Shown in pieces: positions 31,106 to 41,115 of a stretch of DNA of 64,000 nucleotides; position 1 is the stretch's first letter, and each line of letters begins with the position of its first letter. The translations under genes were made by a program, and so were the position numbers. The DNA lies in contig NZ_JADKSO010000001.1 of the NCBI RefSeq assembly GCF_015351245.1, forward strand, positions 620,001-684,000, read 5' to 3'. A model generated the notes under the pieces. That model saw only the letters and a list, made by a program, of their open reading frames with translations, searched no databases and was not told where the DNA came from. Source of the DNA: Rathayibacter sp. VKM Ac-2879 (GTDB lineage: Bacteria > Actinomycetota > Actinomycetes > Actinomycetales > Microbacteriaceae).

Positions 31106-32452
31106 ATGGGGTTGGCTGTCTGGGCCCTCATCGCGTACATCGCGATCATCGTGATCTGGAGCGTCGCTCTCAAACGCGGCATCGGCGAGGCCATGGTCGT
31201 CGGCTTCCTGGCCGTCTGCGCGTTCGGCGGAGGCGACTTCCTGCGCCTCGTGCTGGTCGGCATGCAGGCCGCGTTCGACCAGGAGATCGTGTTTGCGGCG
31301 CTCGCGTTCACCTTCATCGGCTTCCTGCTGGCGTCGACCGGAGTGATCGACCGGCAGGTCGACCTGCTCAACTCTCTGCTCGGACGGCTGCGCGGCGGAG
31401 CGGGCTACGTCGCGACGGTGGGCTCGGCTCTGTTCGGAGCCGTCGCGCACTCCGGGTCCGCGAACGCGGCGACGATGGGCTCGGTCGCCATCCCGTGGAT
31501 GAAGCGCTCGAACTGGCCGCCGCACGTGGCGGCGACTCTGATCGCCGGCAACGCCGGCAACGGAACGGTCATCCCTCCGAGCGCATCCTTCTTCATCCTG
31601 ATCGGCACTGCCACCGTGGCGCCCTACGTCTCGATCGACCAGCTCCTCCTGGCGATGTTCGCCGCAGCCGCCTGGTGCATCCTCTGGCGCCTCATCGTCG
31701 TCTTCTACTTCGTCCGCAAGTACAAGATCGGCCGCGTCGCCGCGGCCGACATCCTGCCCTTCGCGAAGTCGTTCCGACGCGGCTGGACCTCGCTGCTCGT
31801 GTTCCTGGGCATCATCATCCCCGTGCTCGTCACCCTCGGACCCACGGGCGAGGCCTTGACCGGAGTGCTCGGCGAGGACGTCATGGATTCCATCAGCATC
31901 ATCGTCTGGATCCCGGTGCTACTCGGTATCTTCGCCGCCCTGCTCGGCTGGAGAGGACTGCCCAAGTCGGGCTCGGAGTGGTATGGGTTCGTCGCGAAGA
32001 CCGCGCCGCGCTACCGCGATATCGGAGCGACTCTCGTGTTCGCCTTCGCCGGCGGCGCCGTGCTCACCGAACTCGGTCTCGCCGAGCAGCTCTCGAGCGT
32101 GCTCAACGGCCTCAACGCGTCACCCGTCGTCATGTCGGTCATCGTCGCCGTCATGGTCGTCCTCGTCGCCGGACCGCTGAGCTCGACCGCGACGATCGCC
32201 ACCATCGGAGGCATCGGCTTCAGCGTCCTCGTGGCCTCGGGCGTCGATCCAGTCCTCGCGGCCTGCGTCGTCCTGGTCGCGGCCTCGACCGAGGGCGCCT
32301 CCCCTCCCGGCGCGGCAGCGATCTACATCGCCACCGGCATTGCTCAAGTGAACCCGGTCAAGACATTCGTTCCCCTGATCGTCCTCTACGTGATCCCCAT
32401 CCTCGTCATTGCCGCCCTCATCGGTCCGGGATGGCTGCCGGTGCCGCACTGA
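31106..32452 (+). CDS. TRAP-type large permease (DctM-like)
   Basis: 448 residues from the ATG at 31106 (AAGGA seven bases upstream). About twelve hydrophobic segments are present. Key loops are HSGSANAATMGSVAIPWMK, AGNAGNGTVIPPSASFFILIG and STEGASPPGAAAIYIATG; the Pro-Pro-Ser and Gly-rich loops are like those of the DctM subunit of TRAP carriers for organic acids. No periplasmic binding protein gene is in the operon, which is unusual. The neighbouring RraA and dehydrogenase suggest a hydroxy- or oxo-acid substrate. The longer open frame (from 30701) is the decayed antitoxin read-through. Confidence 0.8.
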   Translation: MGLAVWALIAYIAIIVIWSVALKRGIGEAMVVGFLAVCAFGGGDFLRLVLVGMQAAFDQEIVFAALAFTFIGFLLASTGVIDRQVDLLNSLLGRLRGGAGYVATVGSALFGAVAHSGSANAATMGSVAIPWMKRSNWPPHVAATLIAGNAGNGTVIPPSASFFILIGTATVAPYVSIDQLLLAMFAAAAWCILWRLIVVFYFVRKYKIGRVAAADILPFAKSFRRGWTSLLVFLGIIIPVLVTLGPTGEALTGVLGEDVMDSISIIVWIPVLLGIFAALLGWRGLPKSGSEWYGFVAKTAPRYRDIGATLVFAFAGGAVLTELGLAEQLSSVLNGLNASPVVMSVIVAVMVVLVAGPLSSTATIATIGGIGFSVLVASGVDPVLAACVVLVAASTEGASPPGAAAIYIATGIAQVNPVKTFVPLIVLYVIPILVIAALIGPGWLPVPH

Positions 32453-32498
32453 TGCGCGCCCGCCTCCCCCTCTTCTCGCACTTCTCAAGGAGCCTCTG

Positions 32499-32777
32499 AT
32501 GCCCGAAGAATCCGCCCCTCGCGACACCCCGCACGGCCCCGGCCGGCAACGCGTCATTTCCGTCATGACCACGGTCTTCGTCGTCCTCCTCGTCACGATG
32601 CTCGTGCTCGGCGCGATCCTCGTCCTGCTGCAGATCGCCGGCTTGATCGTCGTGAACGGCGGCTTCATCACCGAAGTCTCGGCCGTGCTCAGCCCGTGGA
32701 CCTTCGGCGTCGCCGGCGTGCTCGGGATCTGGACGCTGCTCCTCTCTTACGCCCACGGATGGAAGCCCGCCGACTAG
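32499..32777 (+). CDS. Small membrane protein of the TRAP operon
   Basis: 92 residues with two hydrophobic segments (about 22-48 and 62-82), a polar N-terminus and a short cytosolic tail. AAGGAG lies eight bases before the ATG. The position right after the large permease is where a TRAP small subunit (DctQ, normally four helices, 150-200 residues) is usually found, so it may be a shortened small subunit. The sequence itself does not show DctQ motifs. Confidence 0.7.
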   Translation: MPEESAPRDTPHGPGRQRVISVMTTVFVVLLVTMLVLGAILVLLQIAGLIVVNGGFITEVSAVLSPWTFGVAGVLGIWTLLLSYAHGWKPAD

Positions 32778-32783
32778 GCGGGC
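32765..32783 (+). terminator. Hairpin spanning the stop codon of the small membrane gene
   Basis: GCCCGCC-GACTA-GGCGGGC is a perfect 7-bp stem whose loop and right arm contain the TAG stop (32775-32777). It has no U-run and the next gene begins 24 bases later, so it may reduce read-through (attenuation) rather than end transcription. Confidence 0.5.
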
Positions 32784-32806
32784 CCGCGACACGGAACGAG
32801 ACCGAT

Positions 32807-33391
32807 ATGACTGGAAAGACTCTCCTCGAGCGCTTCGCCGCTCTCCCCGTCGCCAATGTCGGCGACTCCATGGATCGCCTCGGCGTGGTCGACGCGGCGA
32901 TCCGGCCCGTCTGGCGCGGCGCCCGCCTCGCTGGCCCCGCCTACACGGTCGAAGTCGCCGGTGGTGACAACGCCGGCATCCACGAGGCGATCACCCGACT
33001 CAGCCCCGGCGACGTCCTCGTCGTGAACGGCCACGGTATCCAGGACCGCGCGCTCGTCGGCGAACTGATCGGCGAGCGGCTGCGCAAGGTCGGCTGCATC
33101 GGCATCGTCATCGACGGCGCCCTGCGCGACGTCGACGACCTCGAGGAGATGGGCTTCCCCGCCTTCGCCCGCGCCGTCAGCCCCGCCGGGCCGTACAAGA
33201 ACGGTCCTTTCCGGCTCGGCGTGCCCGTCGCGATCGGCTCGGTCGTGGTCGCGCCTGGCGACCTCGTCCTCGGCGACTCCGACGGCCTGGCGATCGTCCC
33301 GCGCGGTGAGGCGGAGGCCGTGCTCGGGCGGGCGGAGGCGAAGCACGCCACCGAGTCCCAGACCCGGAAGAGCATCGTGGCGGGACCGTGA
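32807..33391 (+). CDS. RraA family protein (aldolase/RraA-like)
   Basis: 194 residues with the RraA fold motifs: LPVANVGDSMDRLG near the N-terminus, AGPAYTVEVAGGDN, GDVLVVNGHGIQDRALVG near 65-82, GCIGIVIDGALRDVDDLEEM near 97-116 and APGDLVLGDSDGLAIVPRG. RraA relatives are either RNase E inhibitors or class II aldolases acting on 4-hydroxy-4-methyl-2-oxoglutarate and similar acids (metal-binding GxxxDGxxRD pattern, here IDGALRDVDD). Context with a TRAP permease and a 3-hydroxyacid-dehydrogenase relative favours the aldolase role. Confidence 0.85.
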   Translation: MTGKTLLERFAALPVANVGDSMDRLGVVDAAIRPVWRGARLAGPAYTVEVAGGDNAGIHEAITRLSPGDVLVVNGHGIQDRALVGELIGERLRKVGCIGIVIDGALRDVDDLEEMGFPAFARAVSPAGPYKNGPFRLGVPVAIGSVVVAPGDLVLGDSDGLAIVPRGEAEAVLGRAEAKHATESQTRKSIVAGP

Positions 33392-33415
33392 GCGCCCCCC
33401 GGGAGAATAGGGGCC

Positions 33416-34174
33416 ATGGCCCAGACTCCCGCGGACACGTCCGCCTCGACCGTGCGCAGCATCGACCGTGCGCTCGACCTGCTCGAGCTCCTCGAGTCCA
33501 GCGAGACACCGATGCGCTTGGTGGAACTGAGTCGAGGATCCGGTTTGCACAACGCGACCGTGCTGCGGATCCTCGGCTCGCTCCAGCATCGCGGATTCGT
33601 CGCCACCGAGAACGGGCTTTACCGCCTGGGCCCGGCGGCGCTCGGCATGGGCCACAGCTATCTGGTCACCGATCCGTTGAGCAGCCGAGCCCGACCTGTG
33701 CTGCAACAGCTGGCGAGCAGCACCGGCCTGACCGCCTCGCTCTACGTGCGGATCGGCGACTCCCGGATCCTCACGGTCCGCGTGGACGGGCAGGACCCAC
33801 TGCGCTACCAGCTTCCCCTCGGCCGACGGCTCCCGCTGCACGTCGGCGCCGGGAAGAACATCCTGGCCGCCCTGCCGGACGACGAGCTCGACCGGATCCT
33901 CGACGGACTCGGCGACACCGCCACCGCGGCCGGCGAGAAGGTCACGGCCCAGGAGTTGCGCGCACAGCTCGAGCAGGTCCGCAGGGATGGCTCGCACATC
34001 TCCATCAACGAACGCGAGACCGGCGTCGCCGCCGTAAGCGTCCCCCTGCACGCCTCCTCCGGTGATGTGATCGCCGCGATCTCGGCCTCGGGTCCCCTCG
34101 AGACCACCCTCCGCGCCCGCCTCGAGGCGCAGGTGCCAGAACTGCGCAGAGCGGCAGCCGCTCTTCAGCGCTAG
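33416..34174 (+). CDS. IclR family transcriptional regulator
   Basis: 252 residues. The N-terminal winged helix-turn-helix (SIDRALDLLELLESS, RLVELSRGSGLHNATVLRILGSLQHRGFV) and the C-terminal effector domain (LTASLYVRIGDSRI, PLHVGAGKNILAALPDDEL, DGSHISINERETGVAAVSVPL) are complete. It lies inside the operon it probably controls, 24 bases after rraA. The best candidate operator is the palindrome at 31053-31071. IclR repressors are usually released by the pathway substrate. Confidence 0.93.
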   Translation: MAQTPADTSASTVRSIDRALDLLELLESSETPMRLVELSRGSGLHNATVLRILGSLQHRGFVATENGLYRLGPAALGMGHSYLVTDPLSSRARPVLQQLASSTGLTASLYVRIGDSRILTVRVDGQDPLRYQLPLGRRLPLHVGAGKNILAALPDDELDRILDGLGDTATAAGEKVTAQELRAQLEQVRRDGSHISINERETGVAAVSVPLHASSGDVIAAISASGPLETTLRARLEAQVPELRRAAAALQR

Positions 34175-34216
34175 ACCGCCGCGTCGCATGGGCGTCCGGC
34201 GAAGGAAGGACACACG

Positions 34217-34987
34217 ATGCGAATCGGATTCATCGGACTCGGCGAGGCCGGAGCTCTCTACGCTGCGGCCGCCGCCGCTCACGGCGACACCGTCTCGGGG
34301 TTCGACCCCGCGGCGCCCACCACACCCGAGGGGGTCCAGCGGACGCCCGATGCTACGACCGCCGTCGCCTCCGCCGACCTGGTCATCGTGCTGACCGCCG
34401 CATCCCTCAGCGAGCGGATCGCGCGCGACGCCGCGCCCCACCTGCGGGAGGGCGCCGTCTACGCCGACTTCACCACAGCCTCCCCGACCACGATGGAAAC
34501 CGTCGAACGCATCGTCTCAGACGCTGGCGGGCGCTTCGCCGACGTCGCCATCCTCGGACCGGTCCCGACGAAAGGTGCGCGGACCGAGACGATCGTCAGC
34601 GGAGCCGCAGCGGCAGACGTCGAGGCGTACCTCACCTCACTCGGCGCCGACGTCGAGCTGATCGAGGGGCCGGCCGGCGTCGCCACCTCACGCAAACTCC
34701 TCCGCAGCGTGCTGATGAAGAGCCTCGCCGCCGTCGTCGTCGAAGCAGTCATCGCCGGACGCGCAGCCGGCTGCGAGCCGTGGATCCGCGAGCAGATCGC
34801 CGCTCAGCTCTCAGGCGACGTCGAGGCCAAAATCGAGCGTTATGAGACAGGCAGCCGCAAGCACGCCGTCCGGCGCGGCCATGAGATGGCCTCGGTCGTC
34901 GAGTACCTCGACTCGCTCGGGGTCCCGTCCGAGATGTCCGCCGCATCCCGGAGCTTCCTCGAACGACTCGCGAAGGAGAACGCATAG
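34217..34987 (+). CDS. NAD(P)-dependent oxidoreductase of the 3-hydroxyisobutyrate dehydrogenase family (DUF1932 type)
   Basis: 256 residues. The Rossmann start is MRIGFIGLGEAGALYAAAAA; ILGPVPTKGARTETIVSG and AGVATSRKLLRSVLMKSLAAV (catalytic Lys near 167 in KLLRS) match beta-hydroxyacid dehydrogenases, and the C-terminal half fits DUF1932. Such enzymes oxidise or reduce small 3-hydroxy acids. As the last gene of the TRAP/RraA/IclR operon, it probably works on the same imported acid or its aldol product. A strong terminator follows at 35013. Confidence 0.88.
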   Translation: MRIGFIGLGEAGALYAAAAAAHGDTVSGFDPAAPTTPEGVQRTPDATTAVASADLVIVLTAASLSERIARDAAPHLREGAVYADFTTASPTTMETVERIVSDAGGRFADVAILGPVPTKGARTETIVSGAAAADVEAYLTSLGADVELIEGPAGVATSRKLLRSVLMKSLAAVVVEAVIAGRAAGCEPWIREQIAAQLSGDVEAKIERYETGSRKHAVRRGHEMASVVEYLDSLGVPSEMSAASRSFLERLAKENA

Positions 34988-35012
34988 ACACCGCTCAGCC
35001 CTGCCTCCACGG

Positions 35013-35064
35013 AGCGGCCGTCACCGTCGTTCTGCCCTCCGTGCTCTCGACGGTGACGGCCGCT
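35013..35064. terminator. Bidirectional terminator, 17-bp perfect stem
   Basis: AGCGGCCGTCACCGTCG (35013-35029) and CGACGGTGACGGCCGCT (35048-35064) are exact inverted copies across an 18-base loop, between the convergent dehydrogenase (34987) and pgm (35078). Confidence 0.92.
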
Positions 35065-35077
35065 GAGGAGACGCGCC

Positions 35078-36700
<1,623 letters not shown>

Positions 36701-36746
36701 AGGTCCCATAGTGGCAGTCCCGGTCCAGCCCCGGTACCGCGCTGGC

Positions 36747-36752
36747 TAGGCT
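36747..36752 (+). promoter_or_regulatory. -10 element of the pheA promoter
   Basis: TAGGCT followed by seven bases and the ATG at 36760, so the transcript probably starts at or next to the initiation codon. Confidence 0.5.
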
Positions 36753-36759
36753 GTGCGCC

Positions 36760-37719
36760 ATGCCCGATAGCGTCTCCGCGACCCGTACCTACAGCTACCT
36801 CGGGCCCAGCGGCACATTCACGGAGGCGGCTCTCGCGCAGGTCCCCGAGGCGCGCGGTCACGAGTGGCGCAGCGTCGCGAACGTGGGGGAGGCGCTCAAC
36901 GACCTCGTGACCGGCCGGAGCGACGGCGCGGTGATCGCCATCGAGAACTCGGTCGATGGAGGCGTCACCGCCGCGCAGGACGCGCTCGCGAAGATCCCGG
37001 GGCTGCGCATCGTCGGCGAGTATCTCGTCCCCGTCTCCTTCATCCTCGTGGGCCGGCCCGGCGCGCGCCTCGAGGAGGTACGGGTCGTCGCCGCGCACCC
37101 GGTCGCCTACGGCCAGTGCCGCCGCTGGCTCGACAGGGAGATCCCCAGCCACGAGCACCTCCCGGCGTCCAGCAATGTGCAGGCGACCCTCGACCTGCTG
37201 AGCGGATCGCCCGCGCAGGCGGCGATCGCGCCTCCGGGGATCGTCGCCCACCATGCTGTCGAGGTGCTCGCGGAGGACATCGGCGACAACCCGAACGCGG
37301 TGACTCGCTTCGTCCACGTGACGCGTTCGCGCCTGCTGCCGGACGCGACCGGCGCCGACAAGACGAGTATCATCGTCGAGCTGCCGTCCGACGAGCCCGG
37401 CGCGCTGCTCGATCTGCTCGAGCAGTTCGCGACGCGCGGGGTGAACCTGAGCATGATCCAGTCGCGACCCATCGGCGACGCGCTCGGCCGCTACCGCTTC
37501 GTCATCGACCTCGACGGCCATGTGCGTGATGAGAGAGTGGCCGACGCGCTGATGGGGCTGCGGCGCTTCTCGCCGCAGGTGATCTTCCTCGGCTCGTATC
37601 CGCGCGCGGATCGACGTCCGGTCACCTCCGTGCGACGCTACGACGACGAGGTGTTCATCGAGGCCCGCGACTGGTTGCGCGGAATCCTCGGCGGCGAGCC
37701 GGAGGTCGACGATGACTGA
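36760..37719 (+). CDS. pheA: Prephenate dehydratase
   Basis: 319 residues, a stand-alone dehydratase without chorismate mutase. YLGPSGTFTEAAL is at about 12-24, VIAIENSVDGGVTAAQDAL at about 58-76, and the catalytic Thr-Arg-Phe in NAVTRFVHVTRS near 186. The C-terminal ACT domain (KTSIIVELPSDEPGALLDLLEQFATRG, SMIQSRP) is the phenylalanine feedback site. It converts prephenate to phenylpyruvate in phenylalanine synthesis. Its stop lies in the first copy of a 17-bp duplication that leads to the next gene. Confidence 0.95.
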   Translation: MPDSVSATRTYSYLGPSGTFTEAALAQVPEARGHEWRSVANVGEALNDLVTGRSDGAVIAIENSVDGGVTAAQDALAKIPGLRIVGEYLVPVSFILVGRPGARLEEVRVVAAHPVAYGQCRRWLDREIPSHEHLPASSNVQATLDLLSGSPAQAAIAPPGIVAHHAVEVLAEDIGDNPNAVTRFVHVTRSRLLPDATGADKTSIIVELPSDEPGALLDLLEQFATRGVNLSMIQSRPIGDALGRYRFVIDLDGHVRDERVADALMGLRRFSPQVIFLGSYPRADRRPVTSVRRYDDEVFIEARDWLRGILGGEPEVDDD

Positions 37720-37744
37720 GCAGGGACGATGACCGAGCAGGGTG
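37711..37744. repeat. 17-bp tandem duplication at the pheA stop
   Basis: GATGACTGAGCAGGGAC and GATGACCGAGCAGGGTG follow each other (two or three mismatches). Each copy holds an ATG and the beginning MTEQG. The first lies over the pheA stop and its frame ends at once; the second is the start of the next gene. Confidence 0.75.
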
Positions 37745-38481
37745 GAGCGGGACGCGACGACGACGGGCGTGAGGCGGCGTCCGAGCGACTCGATCCGCGG
37801 TTCGACCCGGCGTTCCAGCGAGGTTTTGGAGGAGGCGTCGAGCGGGTTCGCGCCGACGATCGCCCCTTCGCCCGGCCGGGAACGCGGCCAGAGGAGTCGG
37901 CATCCGGCGCCTTCGCTCCTCGCGCCCGTCGTGCAGGCCCCGCCCTCCCCGAGATCGCCGCTGCCGCCGACTCGCGACGAGAGCACCGGGAGCGGAGGGA
38001 AACCGCTGCCGGGCGCCTCCCCGCCCCGGCGAGCGACGAGCCGTCCGGGCAGTCGCAGTCGCCGGCGGTCTCGCCCCGCGAGGCGCCGCTCCTGCGCAAC
38101 CCCTGGCTGCTCGTGCTGCTGCTGGCCGGGCTCGCAGGCAGCGTCGTCGGCGCCGCGATGGTCTACGCCGGCTACGCGGCGCCGTCCGCGCCCTACTACG
38201 GAGACTCGGACACGCCGTCGCCCGAGTACATCCAGCGCCAGCTCGTCTACTACGCGTCGATCCCGCTCCTGGGCTGCCTCCCGTTCTCGGTGCTGATCGC
38301 GCTGGGCGTCGCGGCTCTGCGGTGGCGCGGACGCCCGGTGCGGCCGGCCCTTGAGCCGGACGCCCCTCGCGTCGCCTCGGACGAGGACGGGGAGGAGAGC
38401 CGCCCGCGTCACGCGCCATTCGGCTCAGGCCCCGGCTCGGCTCAGACCCCGGAGGCGCCGAACAGCAGCCCGAGCAGGTAG
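37729..38481 (+). CDS. Hypothetical membrane protein downstream of pheA
   Basis: 250 residues. The first 125 are Arg/Pro/Glu-rich and disordered. Two helices follow (NPWLLVLLLAGLAGSVVGAAMVYAG, about 124-148, and a second at about 175-200 containing PLLGCLPFSVLIALGVAAL). A second disordered tail ends the protein. There is no known domain. The last 40 bases overlap the convergent VIT1-like gene, so the true end of the tail is a little uncertain. Co-transcription with pheA is likely, with a functional link unknown. Confidence 0.65.
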   Translation: MTEQGGAGRDDDGREAASERLDPRFDPAFQRGFGGGVERVRADDRPFARPGTRPEESASGAFAPRARRAGPALPEIAAAADSRREHRERRETAAGRLPAPASDEPSGQSQSPAVSPREAPLLRNPWLLVLLLAGLAGSVVGAAMVYAGYAAPSAPYYGDSDTPSPEYIQRQLVYYASIPLLGCLPFSVLIALGVAALRWRGRPVRPALEPDAPRVASDEDGEESRPRHAPFGSGPGSAQTPEAPNSSPSR

Positions 38482-39539
38482 GTCACGAGCGCCGCGCCGT
38501 AGCCGATTCCGAGCTGGCGCAACGCGCGGGCGAGCGGAGGCGCCCCCGAGAGCAGCCCGACGACCGCGCCGGTCGCGAGCAGCGCGATGCCGACCAGGAC
38601 GCACGCGACGACCACCGCAGCGAGCCCCGTGAGCCCCAGCAGGTACGGCAGAACCGGGATGATCGCGCCAGACGCGAAGAAGCAGAAGCTCGACAGGGCC
38701 GCACCCATGCCGGTGCCGACCGACTCGTGCTCGTCGAAGTCGGGGTCGGCCGCCGGACCGCCGAGGGTGATCGGTGAGGTGATCGCGCCTCCGCGGAGGC
38801 CGGCGAAGACGGAGGCGGCGCGCGCGTCCGCCTCCTCCTGCGTCATCCCGCGCGCCCGGTAGACCAGGGCGAGCTCGTTCGCGTCGACGTCCAGGTCGGG
38901 CACGACGCCATTCGCGTCGAGGTCGGGGCTCGACGCCGACAGCAGCTCGCGCTGGGAGCGCACCGACACGAACTCGCCCGCCCCCATCGAGAGCGCGCCC
39001 GCCAACAGCCCGGCGATGCCGGTGAACAGGACCACGCTCGTCGCGACCCCGCTCGCTCCGACGCCCAAGACCAGCGCGAGGTTCGAGACCAGCCCGTCGT
39101 TCGCCCCGAACACCGCCGCGCGGAACGTGCCAGAGAGCCGGTTGCGTCCGCGTTCCGCGAGGCCGCGCACGACCTCGCCGTGGATCCGCTCGTCGGCGGC
39201 CATCGCCTCCGTGGCATCGTCGTCGTCGGCGTAGGGCGAGCGGGCCTCGGCGCGCTGGATCAGCGCGAGCACGAAGACCGACCCGAAGCGCCGGGTGAGG
39301 AAGCCGAGCAGGCGCGTGCGCAGGTCGGGTCGCGGAGACGGCTCGGCCGCGGCTCCCAGCAGCTCCCGCCAATGCTCCTCGTGGCGGCCCTCGGCTGCCG
39401 CGAGCGCGAGCAGGATCTCGCGTTCCTCGCCCGTGCGACGCTGAGCGAGGTCGCGGTAGGTCGCCGCCTCCGCGAGCTCGTCGGCGAGGTAGCGGCGCCA
39501 ACGGCGCACCTGGGTGGGAGTGGGGCTGGTGGTCGCCAT
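38442..39539 (-). CDS. VIT1/CCC1 family iron or manganese transporter with N-terminal ferritin-like domain
   Basis: 365 residues from the ATG at 39539 (AGGAGA ribosome site). Residues 10-100 are a ferritin/rubrerythrin-like helical domain (DELAEAATYRDLAQR, AAAEGRHEEHWRELLG). Residues about 135-365 are the VIT1/CCC1 membrane domain: AAVFGANDGLVSNLALVLGVGAS, GALSMGAGEFVSVRSQREL and four to five helices. This fusion matches MbfA-like membrane-bound ferritins, which export iron and protect against peroxide. It is divergent from serS. Confidence 0.88.
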   Translation of the reverse strand: MATTSPTPTQVRRWRRYLADELAEAATYRDLAQRRTGEEREILLALAAAEGRHEEHWRELLGAAAEPSPRPDLRTRLLGFLTRRFGSVFVLALIQRAEARSPYADDDDATEAMAADERIHGEVVRGLAERGRNRLSGTFRAAVFGANDGLVSNLALVLGVGASGVATSVVLFTGIAGLLAGALSMGAGEFVSVRSQRELLSASSPDLDANGVVPDLDVDANELALVYRARGMTQEEADARAASVFAGLRGGAITSPITLGGPAADPDFDEHESVGTGMGAALSSFCFFASGAIIPVLPYLLGLTGLAAVVVACVLVGIALLATGAVVGLLSGAPPLARALRQLGIGYGAALVTYLLGLLFGASGV

Positions 39540-39837
39540 GCGATCTCCTGGGGTAGGCCCGCCGACCCGCGCGAGAGGACCGGTCAGGACGTGCGTCGAC
39601 TGACCGAAGGTCTCGTTCGCCCGGGTCCTCGCGGAGCCGGGTGGCGCGCCGGGCCCGGATCGTCCCGGACCAGCATGTCGACGTGCCTCGTCGCCCGCTC
39701 GGCGGGCGGTGGGAACTACTCCCCTTCGCGGGCTCCACCGTAGCCGAGATCGGCGGTCGGTGCTTCCGGAGCGGGGGAACACCTCCGCGGCAACCTTCGG
39801 GCCTCAGTGCGACCGAGCCCGACGCGGGAGCTCCCTC

Positions 39838-39843
39838 TACACT
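39838..39843 (+). promoter_or_regulatory. -10 element of a leaderless serS promoter
   Basis: TACACT followed by six bases (GCTGGG) and the GTG at 39850. No T-box or other leader can fit, since the mRNA should begin at the start codon. The rest of the 39540-39837 gap shows nothing else recognisable. Confidence 0.6.
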
Positions 39844-39849
39844 GCTGGG

Positions 39850-41115
39850 GTGATTGATCCCGTACTTCTGCGCGAGAACCCGGACATCCTCAAGCGCTCG
39901 CAGGAGGCGCGCGGCGACTCCGTCGAACTCGTCGACGAGGCCCTGGAGGCCGACCGGCTCCGTCGCGCGGCGATCACCGAGGCGGAGCGGCTGCGAGCCG
40001 AGCAGAACGCGTTCGGCAAGACGGTCGCCACGGCTCCGAAAGACGAGAAGGCGGCGCTCGTGGCCGAGGCCCAGCGTCTCGCCTCCGCCGCCAAGGCTGC
40101 CCAGCAGGAGGCGTCGGACGCCGACGAGCGCTTCACCGTGCTCGTGAAGCGCCTCGCCAACCCGATCATCGACGGCGTGCCGGCCGGCGGCGAGGAGGCG
40201 TTCGCACTCGTCAAGACGGTCGGCGAGCGGCCGGTCTTCGACTTCACCCCCCGAGACCACCTCGAGATCGGCGAGCTGCTCGACGGCATCGACATGCAGC
40301 GCGGCGCCAAGGTCAGCGGCGCGCGCTTCTACTTCCTCAAGGGGCTCGTCGCCCGCCTCGAGATCGCGCTGATGAACCTCGGGCTCGAGAAGGCGCTCGC
40401 CGCTGGCTTCACGCCGCTGATCACGCCGACCCTCGTGCGCCCCGAGATCATGGACGGGACCGGTTTCCTGGGCGAGCACGACGACGAGGTGTACCGCCTC
40501 CGCGACGACGACCTCTACCTCACCGGCACCAGCGAGGTCGCGCTCGCCGGCTACCACGCCGACGAGATCCTCGACCTCTCGGCGGGAGCCAAGCGCTACG
40601 CGGGCTGGAGCACCTGCTACCGGCGGGAGGCTGGCTCGGGCGGGCGCGACACCCGCGGCATCATCCGTGTGCACCAATTCTCGAAGCTCGAGATGTTCGT
40701 CTACACGCTCCCGGAGGAGGCGGAGGCCGAGCATGCGCGCCTGCTCTCCTACCAGGAGGACATCTTGCAGAGCCTCGGCCTGCACTACCGCGTGATCGAC
40801 ACCGCCGCCGGCGATCTCGGCCAGAGCGCCGCCCGCAAGTTCGACGTGGAGGCGTGGGTGCCGACGCAGGGGACCTTCCGCGAGCTCACCTCCACCTCGA
40901 ACTGCACCACGTTCCAGGCTCGGCGCCTCGACACCCGCTACCGCACCGAGTCGGGGAAGACGGCTCCGGTCGCCACCCTCAACGGCACCCTGGTCACCAC
41001 TCGCTGGATCGTCGCCCTGCTCGAGACCCACCAGCGAGCCGACGGCTCGGTCCTCGTGCCGGAGGCGCTGCGCCCGCACCTGGGCGGCCTCGAGGTCCTC
41101 GAGCCCGTCGCGTGA
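39850..41115 (+). CDS. serS: Seryl-tRNA synthetase
   Basis: 421 residues, normal length. The N-terminal coiled-coil arm (about 30-100) binds the long variable arm of tRNA-Ser. The class II core follows with motif 2 ([18 protein letters not shown]), the serine pocket ([10 protein letters not shown]), and motif 3 ([18 protein letters not shown]). It charges tRNA-Ser in the cytosol and supplies selenocysteine synthesis in species that have it. The GTG start has TACACT six bases ahead. The HAD gene overlaps its stop by four bases, followed by a tRNA-Ser gene. Confidence 0.97.
   Translation: MIDPVLLRENPDILKRSQEARGDSVELVDEALEADRLRRAAITEAERLRAEQNAFGKTVATAPKDEKAALVAEAQRLASAAKAAQQEASDADERFTVLVKRLANPIIDGVPAGGEEAFALVKTVGERPVFDFTPRDHLEIGELLDGIDMQRGAKVSGARFYFLKGLVARLEIALMNLGLEKALAAGFTPLITPTLVRPEIMDGTGFLGEHDDEVYRLRDDDLYLTGTSEVALAGYHADEILDLSAGAKRYAGWSTCYRREAGSGGRDTRGIIRVHQFSKLEMFVYTLPEEAEAEHARLLSYQEDILQSLGLHYRVIDTAAGDLGQSAARKFDVEAWVPTQGTFRELTSTSNCTTFQARRLDTRYRTESGKTAPVATLNGTLVTTRWIVALLETHQRADGSVLVPEALRPHLGGLEVLEPVA

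Noticed and set aside
39540-39849. A T-box or other riboswitch ahead of serS
   Set aside because: The -10 element lies six bases before the GTG, so there is no leader RNA to hold one, and no T-box sequence was recognised.
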